Below are positions 35,465 to 44,284 of a DNA stretch of 64,000 nt, in pieces (the first letter of the stretch is position 1; each line of letters starts with the position of its first letter). This DNA comes from Clostridiaceae bacterium Marseille-Q4149 (lineage in GTDB: Bacteria > Bacillota > Clostridia > Oscillospirales > Oscillospiraceae): the NCBI GenBank assembly GCA_018228685.1, contig CP073691.1:1178001-1242000 (forward strand), in the 5' to 3' direction. Under the pieces are notes generated by a model, which did no database searches, was not told the origin of the DNA, and saw nothing but the letters and a program-made list of their open reading frames with translations. The position numbers were made by a program, and so were the translations under genes.

Positions 35465-35495
35465 GATTAAAAACTCCTTTGCAATGATAGTCTGC

Positions 35496-35552
35496 TTGAC
35501 GGATGCGCCGCCGTTTGCTATACTTCGGTTAGAGCACGCTAACCGAAGTATA
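35496..35552 (+). promoter_or_regulatory. AraC promoter with 14-bp palindromic operator
   Basis: TTGACG (35496-35501), 17-bp spacer and TATACT (35519-35524) form a plus-strand promoter. The -10 is the outer part of a perfect inverted repeat, TATACTTCGGTTAG-N6-CTAACCGAAGTATA (35519-35552), located between the divergent ECF and AraC genes. The mirrored TATACT could serve the ECF side. A good candidate for the AraC protein's binding site. Confidence 0.65.
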
Positions 35553-35642
35553 GGCTATCATACCACAGCAATTCTTTCAATCACCGGCAGGCGCTTCTGG
35601 CTAATCGTTGCAAAGAATTGCCTGTTCGTTGCAAGGAGCAAT

Positions 35643-36617
35643 ATGAAAAACGATATTTTGTCAGAATACTACCGACCGCTTCTGGAACGGAATAACTTTC
35701 TCCCGATTCCATGTCCGGAGAAATTCAGTCCTGCGGGACAATGCTGGAAAATTGAACCAGAAGTAGGCGGAGGTTATTACTGGGTCTACGGAAAGCAAGA
35801 CCTGTATGACATCAAAATTCATGATTTCTTTTTCCACGAGGACTTTGAGCTGGATATGGAGATCCCGGAGTGCATCAGCATTTTGCGCTATGATTCTATT
35901 TCCGGCGAAGAACTGAGTCCATACCGAAGACTTTCGGCAGGCGACATTCAGACCATTGTAGGCGGGAACTATCGCTACCGTGCGCTGATTCATAAACGTA
36001 TCCCTGTTCATTCCGTGGGAATTGAAATTCTTCCGGCCTATTATGAGGACTTTCTGAAAAAGCAGTATCCGGACGATTATTTTAATCTGCCCGCTGCGTT
36101 TCAGAGCGTAGATCAGGCAACAGACTTTCCGGCCATGTCCAAACTTCTCTTTGAAGTGGAGAATTATCGCGGCAGCGGGATGGCGGCATCGCTGTTTTTT
36201 GACGCCAAGGTGACGGAAGCCATTTCTCTGGTGGTGGATGCGTGGAAAAAACAGAGTCAGAAACGAGAAAGACCCCTATCGGCGGAGGACGCAGAAGGCT
36301 TACAGAATGTGACCAGCTATATTGCGGATCACTATGCGTTTGACATTCCGTTAGAACGGCTTGCAAATATCGCCTGCATGAGCGAAAGCAAGCTGAAAAG
36401 CTGCTTCAAGCGGCAGTTCGGATGCAGCGTCACGCAGTATATTCAAGGGCGAAGAATGAGTCAGGCAGAGCATCTGCTCATTGATACAGATTTCACCATG
36501 GGGCAGATTGCACAGATGATCGGCTATACCACCTCCAGCCGGTTTGCGGAGCTGTTCAAGAAAAGTACGGGCATTTTGCCCATCGAATATCGAAGGATTG
36601 CAAGAAGTAATCATTGA
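35643..36617 (+). CDS. AraC-family transcriptional regulator
   Basis: 324 residues from the ATG at 35643 with AAGGAG just upstream. The C-terminal ~100 residues hold the double helix-turn-helix: IPLERLANIACMSESKLKSCFKRQFG and FTMGQIAQMIGYTTSSRFAELFKKSTG. The N-terminal ~200 residues form a sensor domain without a recognised ligand. Divergent from the MptD-type ECF operon, which it presumably regulates. Confidence 0.92.
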   Translation: MKNDILSEYYRPLLERNNFLPIPCPEKFSPAGQCWKIEPEVGGGYYWVYGKQDLYDIKIHDFFFHEDFELDMEIPECISILRYDSISGEELSPYRRLSAGDIQTIVGGNYRYRALIHKRIPVHSVGIEILPAYYEDFLKKQYPDDYFNLPAAFQSVDQATDFPAMSKLLFEVENYRGSGMAASLFFDAKVTEAISLVVDAWKKQSQKRERPLSAEDAEGLQNVTSYIADHYAFDIPLERLANIACMSESKLKSCFKRQFGCSVTQYIQGRRMSQAEHLLIDTDFTMGQIAQMIGYTTSSRFAELFKKSTGILPIEYRRIARSNH

Positions 36618-36956
36618 CGAAAAAGCGTGTTAACATGAAAAAGGCTCGTATCAGCGATTTGGTTGATACGAGCCTTTATTATGCGAGTGTTTACAGCTTC
36701 TAGCCTTCAACTTGACAGTGAATCTCGGTAAAGCGCTTATCAAGGCCGTCCTGCGTGGTAAGCTCCTCGCGGGGGGTAGCATGAAGGGCTGCGGAACAGG
36801 ACGGCATTTACCGCCGCTTCATCGCGGAGCCTCCGCAGACTGCTGCGTGGAAAATGTAACACGGACTTCACACTGTACATGACACTGTATAAGTTGTGGC
36901 AGTAGTGGATAGGAATTATATCCAGCAGAACAGCGCTGAAAAAGAGAGGGATCAGC
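36618..36956. other. Gap between AraC gene and relaxase
   Basis: Apart from the terminator, no convincing gene. On the minus strand a short in-frame stretch ending QDGLDKRFTEIHCQVEG-stop (stop at about 36703) looks like the 3' end of a deleted gene; its family is not recognised. Confidence 0.35.
36640..36680 (+). terminator. Terminator of the AraC gene
   Basis: AAAGGCTCGTATCA pairs with TGATACGAGCCTTT (14 bp, 10-base loop), then ATTATG. Confidence 0.85.
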
Positions 36957-38381
36957 TCAGCGCTGCTCCGCCTCTTGTTCCCGTCGTTCATTCGATTCCT
37001 CCTGCTCCTTGTCCAGCTCCAGAATACGGTCGATATTGGCCTTGGCCGTCAACAGCTCTTTCATTTTCTCGCGGGCTTTTCGGTAGTCGGCATAGGCGGC
37101 TTTCTTTTCCGCCAGCAGCTCGGCGTACTCGGTATTCAGCGCCTTAATGGTGGGCAGCTTCTTGAGGCCAAGCCCATCAAAATAGTTCTTTGCGGCCTTG
37201 TGGATCGTGACCTCACTTTCATGCTCCGCAAGAAATTTCTTGGAGTACCCGGCCTTGCGATAGGCAACGTAGGTGTCGCGGGTCTTGGCATAACCCACGA
37301 TATGCTCCCGCAGCACAGCGATCTCAGCCATGCGTGTTTCCGCAGCCTTGATTCTTGCGGAAAGCTCGTTAAAGTGAGCGGATGCTGCCGCCGCTTTCTC
37401 CGAGAGAATGGCGTAATCTAACAGCTCATGGTCTTGCAGATAGGCCACCGTCTGCGCCATCTGTTTCAGGTTAAATAACGTCGCCCAGCGCGCATAACCG
37501 GCACCCTTGCCCGCACGTAATTTGGCCTGAATGTCCACCAGCAGATTCCCGCTGCGCTTTTCCGGTTTGACCGGCACGGCGGCGTTCTTTCTCGGCGTAT
37601 GCGCCTTTTCACCTGCAATCACCGTGCGGAGATCTGCGGGAGTATAGCCGTCACCGAGGGTATCCATGCGAATGGACTTTTTCTGTTCGCCGCCCAGCAG
37701 GGATGGGACTTTTTTGTCCTTGACCTCATACCCGGCCTGCCGCAGCAGCTCCAGTAGCGCTTCAAAGCTGTCGGGCTTTTGCGCCAACGCATCGTCAATG
37801 GCCGCGCAGATTCGCTCCCGGTGGGAGGGCTTCTTTTTGTCACCCAGCCACTTGTTGTAGCTCTTGCCGTGGCGCTTCGGATTCTCCACGATGGAGTAGC
37901 CGTTCTCGATGCAGATGGTATCGTTGAGCCGCCGCACGGCGCGGCTGCTACCCCAAAAGTTTCTGAATTTCCGGGTCTGGCTGAGTGCGGTGGAGTTCCA
38001 GATCACATGATTGTGAATATGGGCTTTGTCGATATGGGTGCAGACGATATAGGCGTGATTGCCCTTGGTGAAGCGCTTGGCCAGCTCACAGCCCAAACGG
38101 TTCGCGTCCTCCGGTGTGATCTCTCCGGGGACAAAGGACTGCCGCAGATGGTAGGCAATCACATCATCCTCGCCGCGCACTCTGCCGGTCTTTTGGATGT
38201 ACTGATTCTTGGTGAAAAGAAACTCGGCGTCGGCGATCCGGCTGTCGCATTGCCAGCTCGTAATCAGCCTGCCGCCGTCCGTCTTTTGCGGATTTTCGGT
38301 GTAGTCGATGATGGCGCTGATGGCCTGTCCCACCGTGCGGCCTTTGCCGGTGTGGAGAGGCATCAGGCGCGTGGTTGCCAT
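36957..38381 (-). CDS. Relaxase, MobP/VirD2-like
   Basis: 474 residues. The relaxase domain fills about 1-170: Tyr27 (IIDYTEN) is the likely nicking residue and HIDKAHIHNHV (His116, His121, His123) is the three-His metal site. A long helical C-terminal region (about 300-474) follows, rich in Lys/Glu/Ala. It would nick oriT and lead strand transfer. The ATG has GGAGGTGA upstream. MobC is encoded upstream at 40923-41261; no transfer-channel genes are nearby. Confidence 0.92.
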   Translation of the reverse strand: MATTRLMPLHTGKGRTVGQAISAIIDYTENPQKTDGGRLITSWQCDSRIADAEFLFTKNQYIQKTGRVRGEDDVIAYHLRQSFVPGEITPEDANRLGCELAKRFTKGNHAYIVCTHIDKAHIHNHVIWNSTALSQTRKFRNFWGSSRAVRRLNDTICIENGYSIVENPKRHGKSYNKWLGDKKKPSHRERICAAIDDALAQKPDSFEALLELLRQAGYEVKDKKVPSLLGGEQKKSIRMDTLGDGYTPADLRTVIAGEKAHTPRKNAAVPVKPEKRSGNLLVDIQAKLRAGKGAGYARWATLFNLKQMAQTVAYLQDHELLDYAILSEKAAAASAHFNELSARIKAAETRMAEIAVLREHIVGYAKTRDTYVAYRKAGYSKKFLAEHESEVTIHKAAKNYFDGLGLKKLPTIKALNTEYAELLAEKKAAYADYRKAREKMKELLTAKANIDRILELDKEQEESNERREQEAEQR

Positions 38382-38436
38382 GGGTGTTCACCTCCAAAAT
38401 GGGAAAACGGCCTGCCGCAGCAGACCGTTCTGTTCT

Positions 38437-38646
38437 TTATTGGTTGGATTGATAGCGGATAACCGGAACCTGTTTCACCTTTCCTCCAATGGTTCGCCGC
38501 TCCAGAGCAAAGATCATATCAGGTGTGCGCTCAAAAAAGCCCTCGTCCTTTTTCCAGCTTATGCCGCATTTGCAATGCTGCAAGCCAATGAACTGCTGCT
38601 TCATTTTTCTGCCGCAGTTCGGGCAGACTTTATTGCTGGCACCCAT
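38437..38646 (-). CDS. Small zinc-finger protein
   Basis: 69 residues from the ATG at 38646, three bases from the DUF1016 stop. N-terminal CPNCGRKMKQQFIGLQHCKCGISW gives two Cys pairs for one zinc ribbon. The tail is basic. Function unknown; such small Cys proteins are common in mobilisable elements. Confidence 0.55.
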   Translation of the reverse strand: MGASNKVCPNCGRKMKQQFIGLQHCKCGISWKKDEGFFERTPDMIFALERRTIGGKVKQVPVIRYQSNQ

Positions 38647-38648
38647 GG

Positions 38649-39668
38649 TCAATCTTCCAGCTTCTGAAAATCATCCAGCCGCAGTTCCTTTTTCAATTCT
38701 TCTTCCGTGGGCAGATAAGTAAGATACTTGGAGGCAAAAATCTGACGGTTATCTTCCGGCAGGGTGTATTTGACAACGGAATCGCCCTTATCGGCACAGA
38801 GGACAATGCCGATAGGCGGTGTGTCGCCCTCGTTCATCAGCTCACGTGTATAGTAGTTGACATACATCTGCATTTGCCCCAAATCCTGATGGGTGAGCTT
38901 GCCCATTTTCAGATCAATCAGGACAAAGCATTTCAGAATGTAATTGTAAAACACAAGGTCAATAAAGAAGTTTTGCCCATCCAGCGTGAACTTCTTTTGC
39001 CGTGCTACGAAAGAAAAGCCGCGCCCAAGCTCCAACAAGAAGTGCTGCAAATGGTCAATCAGCGCCTGTTCCAATTCACCCTCATACACATGAGTGTCCG
39101 GCTGAATCTGCAAAAACTCCATCACATAGGGGTCTTTGACGATCTTCTCATATTCCGGCTTCGGCTCGGTGGTCTGTATCTCGGCTGCAACCATCGCCTT
39201 GTCCTGACTGGCTAGAATGCGCTGATAGTACATGGTGTGGATCTGCCGTTCCAACTGGCGAACGCTCCATGCAGATTTCGCGCATTCCTCGGCATAAAAT
39301 GTTCTCGCTTTTTCATCGGGAACACGCATCAGCAGCCGGTAATGCGACCAGCTCAATTCGCTCCACAGTGTGGAGCGAATTGGGAACGTGCAATAGAACT
39401 GCCGCATATTTCGCAAGCCCTGTACGCTGAAGCCCTTTCCAAACTCGGCAGTCAACTGTGAAGAAAGGTACTCCAGCAGGCGCTTGCCGTATTCCGCACG
39501 ATCATTCTCGCCGCAGGCTTTGTAAATCTGTTCGCCGATTTCCCAATATGTCGTTACCATTGCAGAATTGACTGCGGCGCTCAGCTTGTGCTGCGCTGAT
39601 ACGATAGACTGGCGAATCGTGTGGTAGGTCTGTTCAGCGTTCTGCCCGATTTGCAGTTGATGATCCAT
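38649..39668 (-). CDS. DUF1016/YhcG-family PD-(D/E)XK nuclease
   Basis: 339 residues. The N-terminal DUF1016_N helical domain (about 15-165: TYWEIGEQIYKACGEN, FPIRSTLWSELSWSHYRLLMRV) is followed by a PD-(D/E)XK-fold nuclease domain with FFIDLVFYNYILKCFVLIDLK, which supplies the catalytic Asp and Glu/Asp-x-Lys residues. Family members sit with restriction-modification and other defence genes in mobile islands; the biochemical role is not settled. No partner methylase is adjacent. Confidence 0.88.
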   Translation of the reverse strand: MDHQLQIGQNAEQTYHTIRQSIVSAQHKLSAAVNSAMVTTYWEIGEQIYKACGENDRAEYGKRLLEYLSSQLTAEFGKGFSVQGLRNMRQFYCTFPIRSTLWSELSWSHYRLLMRVPDEKARTFYAEECAKSAWSVRQLERQIHTMYYQRILASQDKAMVAAEIQTTEPKPEYEKIVKDPYVMEFLQIQPDTHVYEGELEQALIDHLQHFLLELGRGFSFVARQKKFTLDGQNFFIDLVFYNYILKCFVLIDLKMGKLTHQDLGQMQMYVNYYTRELMNEGDTPPIGIVLCADKGDSVVKYTLPEDNRQIFASKYLTYLPTEEELKKELRLDDFQKLED

Positions 39669-39745
39669 GTTGTACCCTCCCTCATTCAGGTGCTTTTTAA
39701 TAATTATACCATGAAAAGCAAGAAATGAATACCCCCAATAGAGCA

Positions 39746-39783
39746 GCGGCGGACATGACAGGATTTGTGTCAGTCCGCCGCCG
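39746..39783 (-). terminator. Hairpin after the small membrane protein gene
   Basis: CGGCGGACaTGACA and TGTCAgTCCGCCG pair with one mismatch; the minus-strand 3' flank is not U-rich, so terminator function is only possible. Confidence 0.35.
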
Positions 39784-39786
39784 TTG

Positions 39787-40074
39787 TTATCTGTAGAGGA
39801 AGCTCTTTACCGCTGCGTTTGCACCTTGCAGCTTGCCAAGTCCCCACACAGCCAGCATGGGAAGTCCCATTGGGCTGATCAGAAACGCCAGCACAAGGAG
39901 GATGATGCCGTTCTTTGCGGAGTAGGTAATCAGCACGGCGAAAGCCAGCAGGGAGAGCAGTCCGCTTGCCAGCTTGAACACGAAGCCGGAACAGGACAGC
40001 AGCCCCGCGCACAGCCAAACGAACAGGGACAGGATAAGCGACAGCGGCGCAAAGAGAATTTTCAGGATGAACAT
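39787..40074 (-). CDS. Small ICE membrane protein
   Basis: 95 residues with three hydrophobic segments (about 3-20, 22-55, 57-80) and almost no charged residues before the tail. It resembles the CD1845-type small membrane proteins of clostridial conjugative elements; this is recalled similarity, not proven. Its start overlaps the preceding gene by 13 bases. Confidence 0.55.
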   Translation of the reverse strand: MFILKILFAPLSLILSLFVWLCAGLLSCSGFVFKLASGLLSLLAFAVLITYSAKNGIILLVLAFLISPMGLPMLAVWGLGKLQGANAAVKSFLYR

Positions 40075-40379
40075 TTTGCGGCCTCCTTTTCACAAAGTAC
40101 GGTCAGCGCGTCACGCTCTTTGGCGAGCTTTGCTTCTTCCTTTTCGGTCAGATCACGATCTCCACCCGTAATCTCCATCATGCGGAAATTCTCATAGGCA
40201 TCCAGCAGAGAATCCAACAAATCTTCGGGCGTAGGGCAAAAGTCCACGGTGTTCCAGTCCTGACGGTGGTTGTCAAAACCCATGACCGTGTAGCCTCTGC
40301 TGGTCAGGACAACTTCAAAATCCGTATCGCGGTTGAGGTAGTCAGAAAATACCTTCAGCACAATTTCGTTTGTCAGCAT
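40062..40379 (-). CDS. Hypothetical ICE protein
   Basis: 105 residues from the ATG at 40379, which has AAGGAG 11 bases upstream; the open frame extends further but is less protein-like. Acidic overall, with a basic/acidic helical C-terminus (LTEKEEAKLAKERDALTVLCEKEA). No family recognised. Translationally linked to the small membrane protein. Confidence 0.5.
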   Translation of the reverse strand: MLTNEIVLKVFSDYLNRDTDFEVVLTSRGYTVMGFDNHRQDWNTVDFCPTPEDLLDSLLDAYENFRMMEITGGDRDLTEKEEAKLAKERDALTVLCEKEAAKCSS

Positions 40380-40604
40380 ACGTTCCGCAGCTCCTTTCCA
40401 AGCGGTCAAATCTCTTTCTGATATTAGAATACTTTGCTCATTGGTGTTTTGCAAGGATGCAGCAAAGTCATACGAATAGTTTTCGCCTTTTGCCCGACAT
40501 CTAACCATATCACATAATCCTTCTTTAGTACAGCTACCTGAACTAATTTTCTCCAGATGGGAAATATAATGTTGGTACAGTTACAGGGACGGGAGGTGTG
40601 GTAC

Positions 40605-40844
40605 TTGCAGTTGAATGAAGCTGTCAGCAGGCGTTTGGTCGAGCTGATGCAGGAGCGCGGCATGACGCAGTATCAGCTTTATATGAAAAGCGGCGTACCG
40701 AAGTCCACCATCGGCAATCTTGTGAACTGCGCATACCCGTCTATGAAGCTGCGGATCATCCACGAGCTTTGTCAGGGATTGGAGATCGACCTGAGCAGCT
40801 TTTTTGCCTCGCCGCTGTTTGATGAAAACAATCTGGAACCGTAG
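40605..40844 (+). CDS. XRE-family helix-turn-helix regulator
   Basis: 79 residues from a TTG at 40605 placed eight bases after GGAGG. The HTH reads MTQYQLYMKSGVPKSTIGNLVN. It is the only plus-strand gene in this stretch and may control the divergent mobilisation genes. A longer ATG-initiated frame (40557) lacks an RBS. Confidence 0.8.
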   Translation: MQLNEAVSRRLVELMQERGMTQYQLYMKSGVPKSTIGNLVNCAYPSMKLRIIHELCQGLEIDLSSFFASPLFDENNLEP

Positions 40845-40846
40845 AA

Positions 40847-40875
40847 GCTCCGATGCTGTTTTGCGTCGGGGCTTT
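40847..40875 (+). terminator. Terminator of the XRE gene
   Basis: AAGCTCCGATGC pairs with GCGTCGGGGCTT (two G-U pairs), then TTGCTTTGAT. Confidence 0.65.
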
Positions 40876-40889
40876 TGCTTTGATATAGA

Positions 40890-40918
40890 CAGGGGCGGCG
40901 GTCATTCCGCCGCCCCTG
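40890..40918. terminator. GC-rich hairpin after mobC
   Basis: CAGGGGCGGCGG and CCGCCGCCCCTG form a perfect 12-bp stem with a 5-base loop just past the mobC stop; no U-run. Confidence 0.45.
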
Positions 40919-40922
40919 CGAC

Positions 40923-41261
40923 TTATTTCAACGCCGCCAGCGAGGAAACGATTTTCTCTGCCGCTGTCCATATCCGTTCCTGACTTTGTTGAATGTCCTC
41001 CAGATCGGTTTCGTAGATGCGGCCTGTTTCGTGGGCGCGGCGGGTGAGTTGGTTGAGGTTGTTGCTGGAATACCGAAGCAGCGACACCAGCTCCCGCAGC
41101 TCCGGAAGGTCGAGCTTCACCACATATCCGTCAATCGCCATCTTGCGGAGATATGCCGCCATGTTGGTGGTGCCGAACTGCGCCATCTTCGTTTCAATCA
41201 TTTCCCGTTCCTGCGGCGTGACGCGGAATTTGAGCTGAATGTCCCGTTTGCGCTTTGCCAT
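40923..41261 (-). CDS. mobC: Mobilisation auxiliary protein MobC
   Basis: 112 residues. LKFRVTPQEREMIETKMAQFGTTNMAAYLRKMAIDG is the ribbon-helix-helix-like region of relaxosome MobC proteins, followed by the SSNNLNQLTRRAHETG helix typical of the family. It binds oriT and assists the relaxase encoded at 36957-38381, from which it is separated by about 2.5 kb of other genes. Confidence 0.88.
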   Translation of the reverse strand: MAKRKRDIQLKFRVTPQEREMIETKMAQFGTTNMAAYLRKMAIDGYVVKLDLPELRELVSLLRYSSNNLNQLTRRAHETGRIYETDLEDIQQSQERIWTAAEKIVSSLAALK

Positions 41262-41264
41262 CGC

Positions 41265-41762
41265 TCAACGCTCCGGGGCTTTGGACTTCGCCGAAAATTT
41301 CGGCGAAGTTGTTTCAGGCAGCTTTTTCAGCATATCCCGGACAGAGGTTTTCTGCCGCTCCTGCGCGTAGGCTTTGCGGGTCTGGCTGAGAAACAGATCG
41401 ACCAAACCGGGATGGCTGCTGACGGCCAGATAGCAGTTGCGGTCAGTACCCCATGCGTCAGGGTTAGCGGGAATGGACAAGGCGTTTGCCCAAGCCCTGT
41501 TGTCGGGAGAATAGCGTCTGTCCCAGTCCGCTTGACAGACGGTGATGGCGAGGATATGAAACGCGCGGTCATAGCCAAACTGCTGCACCACCTGATCGAC
41601 CGCCGCTGCATCCAGCCGGTTATCCCGGTAGTGGTCACGGATGGCGGCTTCGATAGCTTCCTTGCAGGCTGCGTTTGCCTGATTGGATGCGCGGTAGGCC
41701 GCAAGCTCGTCATGCTCTCTGGCGTAGGTTGCCGGGTGCTTGTAAACGGGGAGATTTTTCAT
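41265..41762 (-). CDS. DUF3849-like ICE protein
   Basis: 165 residues, starting MKNLPVYKHPATYAREHDELAAYRAS, a pattern I associate with DUF3849 proteins of clostridial ICEs. A helical middle and a DRRYSPDNRAWA segment follow. Its ATG overlaps the stop of the upstream methylase/helicase fragment by one base (TAATG). Function unknown. Confidence 0.65.
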   Translation of the reverse strand: MKNLPVYKHPATYAREHDELAAYRASNQANAACKEAIEAAIRDHYRDNRLDAAAVDQVVQQFGYDRAFHILAITVCQADWDRRYSPDNRAWANALSIPANPDAWGTDRNCYLAVSSHPGLVDLFLSQTRKAYAQERQKTSVRDMLKKLPETTSPKFSAKSKAPER

Positions 41763-41989
41763 TATCGTGCCTCCATTTCTTTCTTGTGGGGCTTTTCCGG
41801 TGCGCCATGAACAGGCGGCGCTTTCAGCCTGTCCAGAACGGAAGGCCGCGTCGATTTTGCAATCGCCTGCTCAGGCTGCGGCTGTCCCTTGCCGTCCAGA
41901 TTCAGCTCCATATCCAACTCAATCAGCCGCGCAGTTTTCACGGCCAGCTCCTGCTCCTGCGGGAATGGCTTACCGACCTCAGCCTTTGC
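41762..41989 (-). pseudogene. C-terminal end of a large ICE DNA methylase/helicase
   Basis: About 75 residues in frame with the stop at 41762: KPFPQEQELAVKTARLIELDMEL, then KSTRPSVLDRLKAPP. These are the last residues expected of the very large SNF2-helicase/N6-methylase proteins that precede DUF3849 in ICEs. Everything upstream has been replaced by a recombinase fragment at about 41988. Confidence 0.6.
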
Positions 41990-42340
41990 TTATCGCTCGG
42001 CAATCGGTTATATCCATAAGGGATTGAACCGCTACAACGCTTTCCGTCTTTCATTCGGGCATCAAATACAGCCTTGATTTTATTGCTCGTGTCTTTGGCA
42101 TAAAATTCGTTCATAATATTCAAAAACGGAGCAAAATCATTATCCGAAGCATTGTTGCTGTCAATGCTGTTGTTGATTGCAAGAAAACGGACATCTTTCT
42201 GCGGAAACAGAATTTCCGTATAAAATCCGACTTGCAGATAGTTTCGCCCTAATCGGCTCATATCCTTAACAATCAATGTTCCGACATTGCCTGCTTCAAC
42301 TTCTTTTATCAAAGACTGAAAGCCTGGGCGATTGAAAGCT
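41986..42340 (-). pseudogene. Serine recombinase, internal fragment
   Basis: About 118 residues of the catalytic domain of a DUF4368-type serine recombinase: FNRPGFQSLIKEVEAGNVGTL, IVKDMSRLGRNYLQVGFYTE, AINNSIDSNNASDNDF and NEFYAKDTSNKIKAVF. The N-terminus with the active Ser and the whole C-terminal half are absent. Confidence 0.8.
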
Positions 42341-42436
42341 GACGTTAGATAACGATACTTTTGAAAACACTGGAAAATCAAGGTTTTTCGAGCGACGGAC
42401 AAGCAGGGTATTGTACTAAAAACTGAATACGACGCA

Positions 42437-42487
42437 GAAGCGGCGTTTCTTACTCTCTACATGGGAGAACAGGAACGCCGCTTTTTT
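42437..42487 (+). terminator. Hairpin with T-run
   Basis: GAAGCGGCGTTTC and GGAACGCCGCTT arms around an AT-rich loop, followed by TTTTTC. It lies between the recombinase fragment and the replication-initiator-like gene. Confidence 0.6.
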
Positions 42488-42494
42488 CATGCCC

Positions 42495-42612
42495 TTTGTT
42501 ACGCAGTAGGGGCAGAAAAAGCCTTGCTACAAGCGGTTTTGCGGGTGTGTATCTGGCGCGGCAAGGGATTTATACCTTATTCCCCGAAACCGCGCTTCTA
42601 CTGCGTAACAAA
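42495..42612. repeat. 15-bp inverted repeat upstream of a replication gene
   Basis: TTTGTTACGCAGTAG (42495-42509) and its exact complement CTACTGCGTAACAAA (42598-42612) bracket 88 bases directly before the replication-initiator-like gene. Possible replication or regulatory element. Confidence 0.55.
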
Positions 42613-42636
42613 TCCAAAGCAAAGGAGCTATGAACT

Positions 42637-43173
42637 ATGGCAGTTTTCAGAGTGGAACGGAACAAGGGCTACACCGTAATGAGCAACCACCACCTACGCA
42701 ACAAGGAGCTTTCCCTAAAGGCAAAGGGGCTGTTGTCGCAAATGCTGTCACTCCCCGAAGATTGGGACTACACCTTGAAAGGCTTATCCCTTATCAACCG
42801 GGAGAAGATAGACGCTATCCGCGAAGCCATTAAGGAGCTTGAACGCGCCGGGTATATCGTCCGTTCAAGGGAGCGCGACGAGAAAGGACGCTTGCGGGGC
42901 GCGGACTATGTGATATTCGAGCAGCCGCAGCCGCCTACGCCGGATTTACCAACATTGGAAAATCCAACATTGGATAATCCAACACAGGAAAAACCAACAT
43001 TGGAAAAACCTACGTTGGAAAATCCAACGCAATTAAATAAAGATATACAAAGAACTGACTTACCAAAAAAAGAAAAAATAATTACTGATGAACAAAGTAC
43101 CCATTCCATTCCTACGCAATCCAGCACATCAGCATATATTTCAATTATATCGGCAAGTTTGAGAATGAAGTGA
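42637..43173 (+). pseudogene. Replication-initiator-like protein, C-terminus replaced
   Basis: The first ~155 residues match the DUF6017-type replication initiator family: MAVFRVERNKGYTVMSNHHLRN, SLKAKGLLSQMLSLPEDWDYT, then a winged helix and a PTLENPTLDNPT repeat linker. A full-length relative in the same window is at 47681-48517. After THSIPTQSS the expected C-terminal domain is missing and the frame ends in unrelated sequence at 43173. Confidence 0.75.
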
Positions 43174-44284
43174 CATACGCAGCGCAGCCGCCGAGATTAT
43201 CAATTCCATAGACGAAAATCTTGCGGAGCTGCAAAAGGCACAGGACAAGGAGCAGACCGCCGGACAGGAGCAGCCCACCAGAGAGGAAAAGGCAGCCCCG
43301 AAAGAACAGCCGCAGCCGGAAGCCCCGGCAAAGGCAGATACAGCCGGGAAAGAGAAGCCGGAAGCAGCCGCACCGGGAAAATCCGGCGCACAGGAAAAGG
43401 CGGGCGCAGCCCCGAAAGAAGCCTTTACCCCGGAAACGATTTACAAGATGCGCCGGAACCCTTACGGCGACAGCCCGGAAAACAGCCACCTCTTGCAAGC
43501 CTATGTGACACAGGAGAACGGGCGGGCGAAAATGGGCGACGTGCTTTATACGGGAACGCCGGAGAAATGCCGCGAGCTTATGGGGCAGCTCAAAAGCGGC
43601 GGGCTGACCGAGGGCGACGTAAAGCAGCTTTACGCAAAGGCACAGGAAACGGCGCAGACCGCCGGACAGGACAAAGACACCTTTTCCATTTACCAGATAA
43701 AAGGCGGGGACGAAACAAGGGATTTCCGCTTTGAGCCATACGACCGCCTGCAGGCGGCGGGAAATGTGGTTGACAGGGCGAACTATGAGCTTGTCTATTC
43801 CGCGCCCCTTGCGCCGGAAACTTCCCTTGAAGATATTTACACCCGTTTCAATATCGACCACCCCAAAGATTTTAAGGGACACAGCCTTTCCGTTTCGGAC
43901 GTGGTAGTGCTTCATCAGGACGGACAGGACGCGGCGCATTTCGTTGACAGTGTAGGTTTCCGGGAAGTGCCGGAGTTTTTACAGGAGCAGAAGCAGCTTA
44001 CCCCGGACGACTTGGAAACGGGCGAAACTGTCAAAACACCGAGAGGGACTTTCCATGTAACCGCTATGAGCCGGGAGCAGATAGAAGCCGCCGGATATGG
44101 CTTTCACCACCAGTCGGACGACGGAAAGTATCTGATTATGGGGAATGGGACGCGGGCGTTTGCCGTTGCCGCAGAACAGGCGCAGCGGGACAATACCTTG
44201 CCGTCCTGTTTCAGCGCAACGATGTCGCTGACGGAGAGGCTGTGTCCCACAAAATCGCCGGGGCGCTCGTCGTTGAAAATGTAG
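43169..44284 (+). pseudogene. YodL-domain ICE protein, both ends truncated
   Basis: An open stretch beginning after a TGA at 43166: an Ala/Pro/Lys/Gln-rich low-complexity region (about 25-90), then YKMRRNPYGDSPENSHLLQAYV, a YodL domain (FSIYQIKGGDETRDFRFEPYDRL ... GHSLSVSDVVVLHQDG) and a DUF4316-like tail ending near AEQAQRDN at about 44195. No start codon belongs to it, and its 3' end abuts another YodL gene in opposite orientation. Confidence 0.7.

Noticed and set aside
36740..36991. Minus-strand 83-codon open frame between AraC and relaxase genes
   Set aside because: No RBS, mixed composition and overlap with the relaxase end; only a possible gene remnant in another frame is seen.
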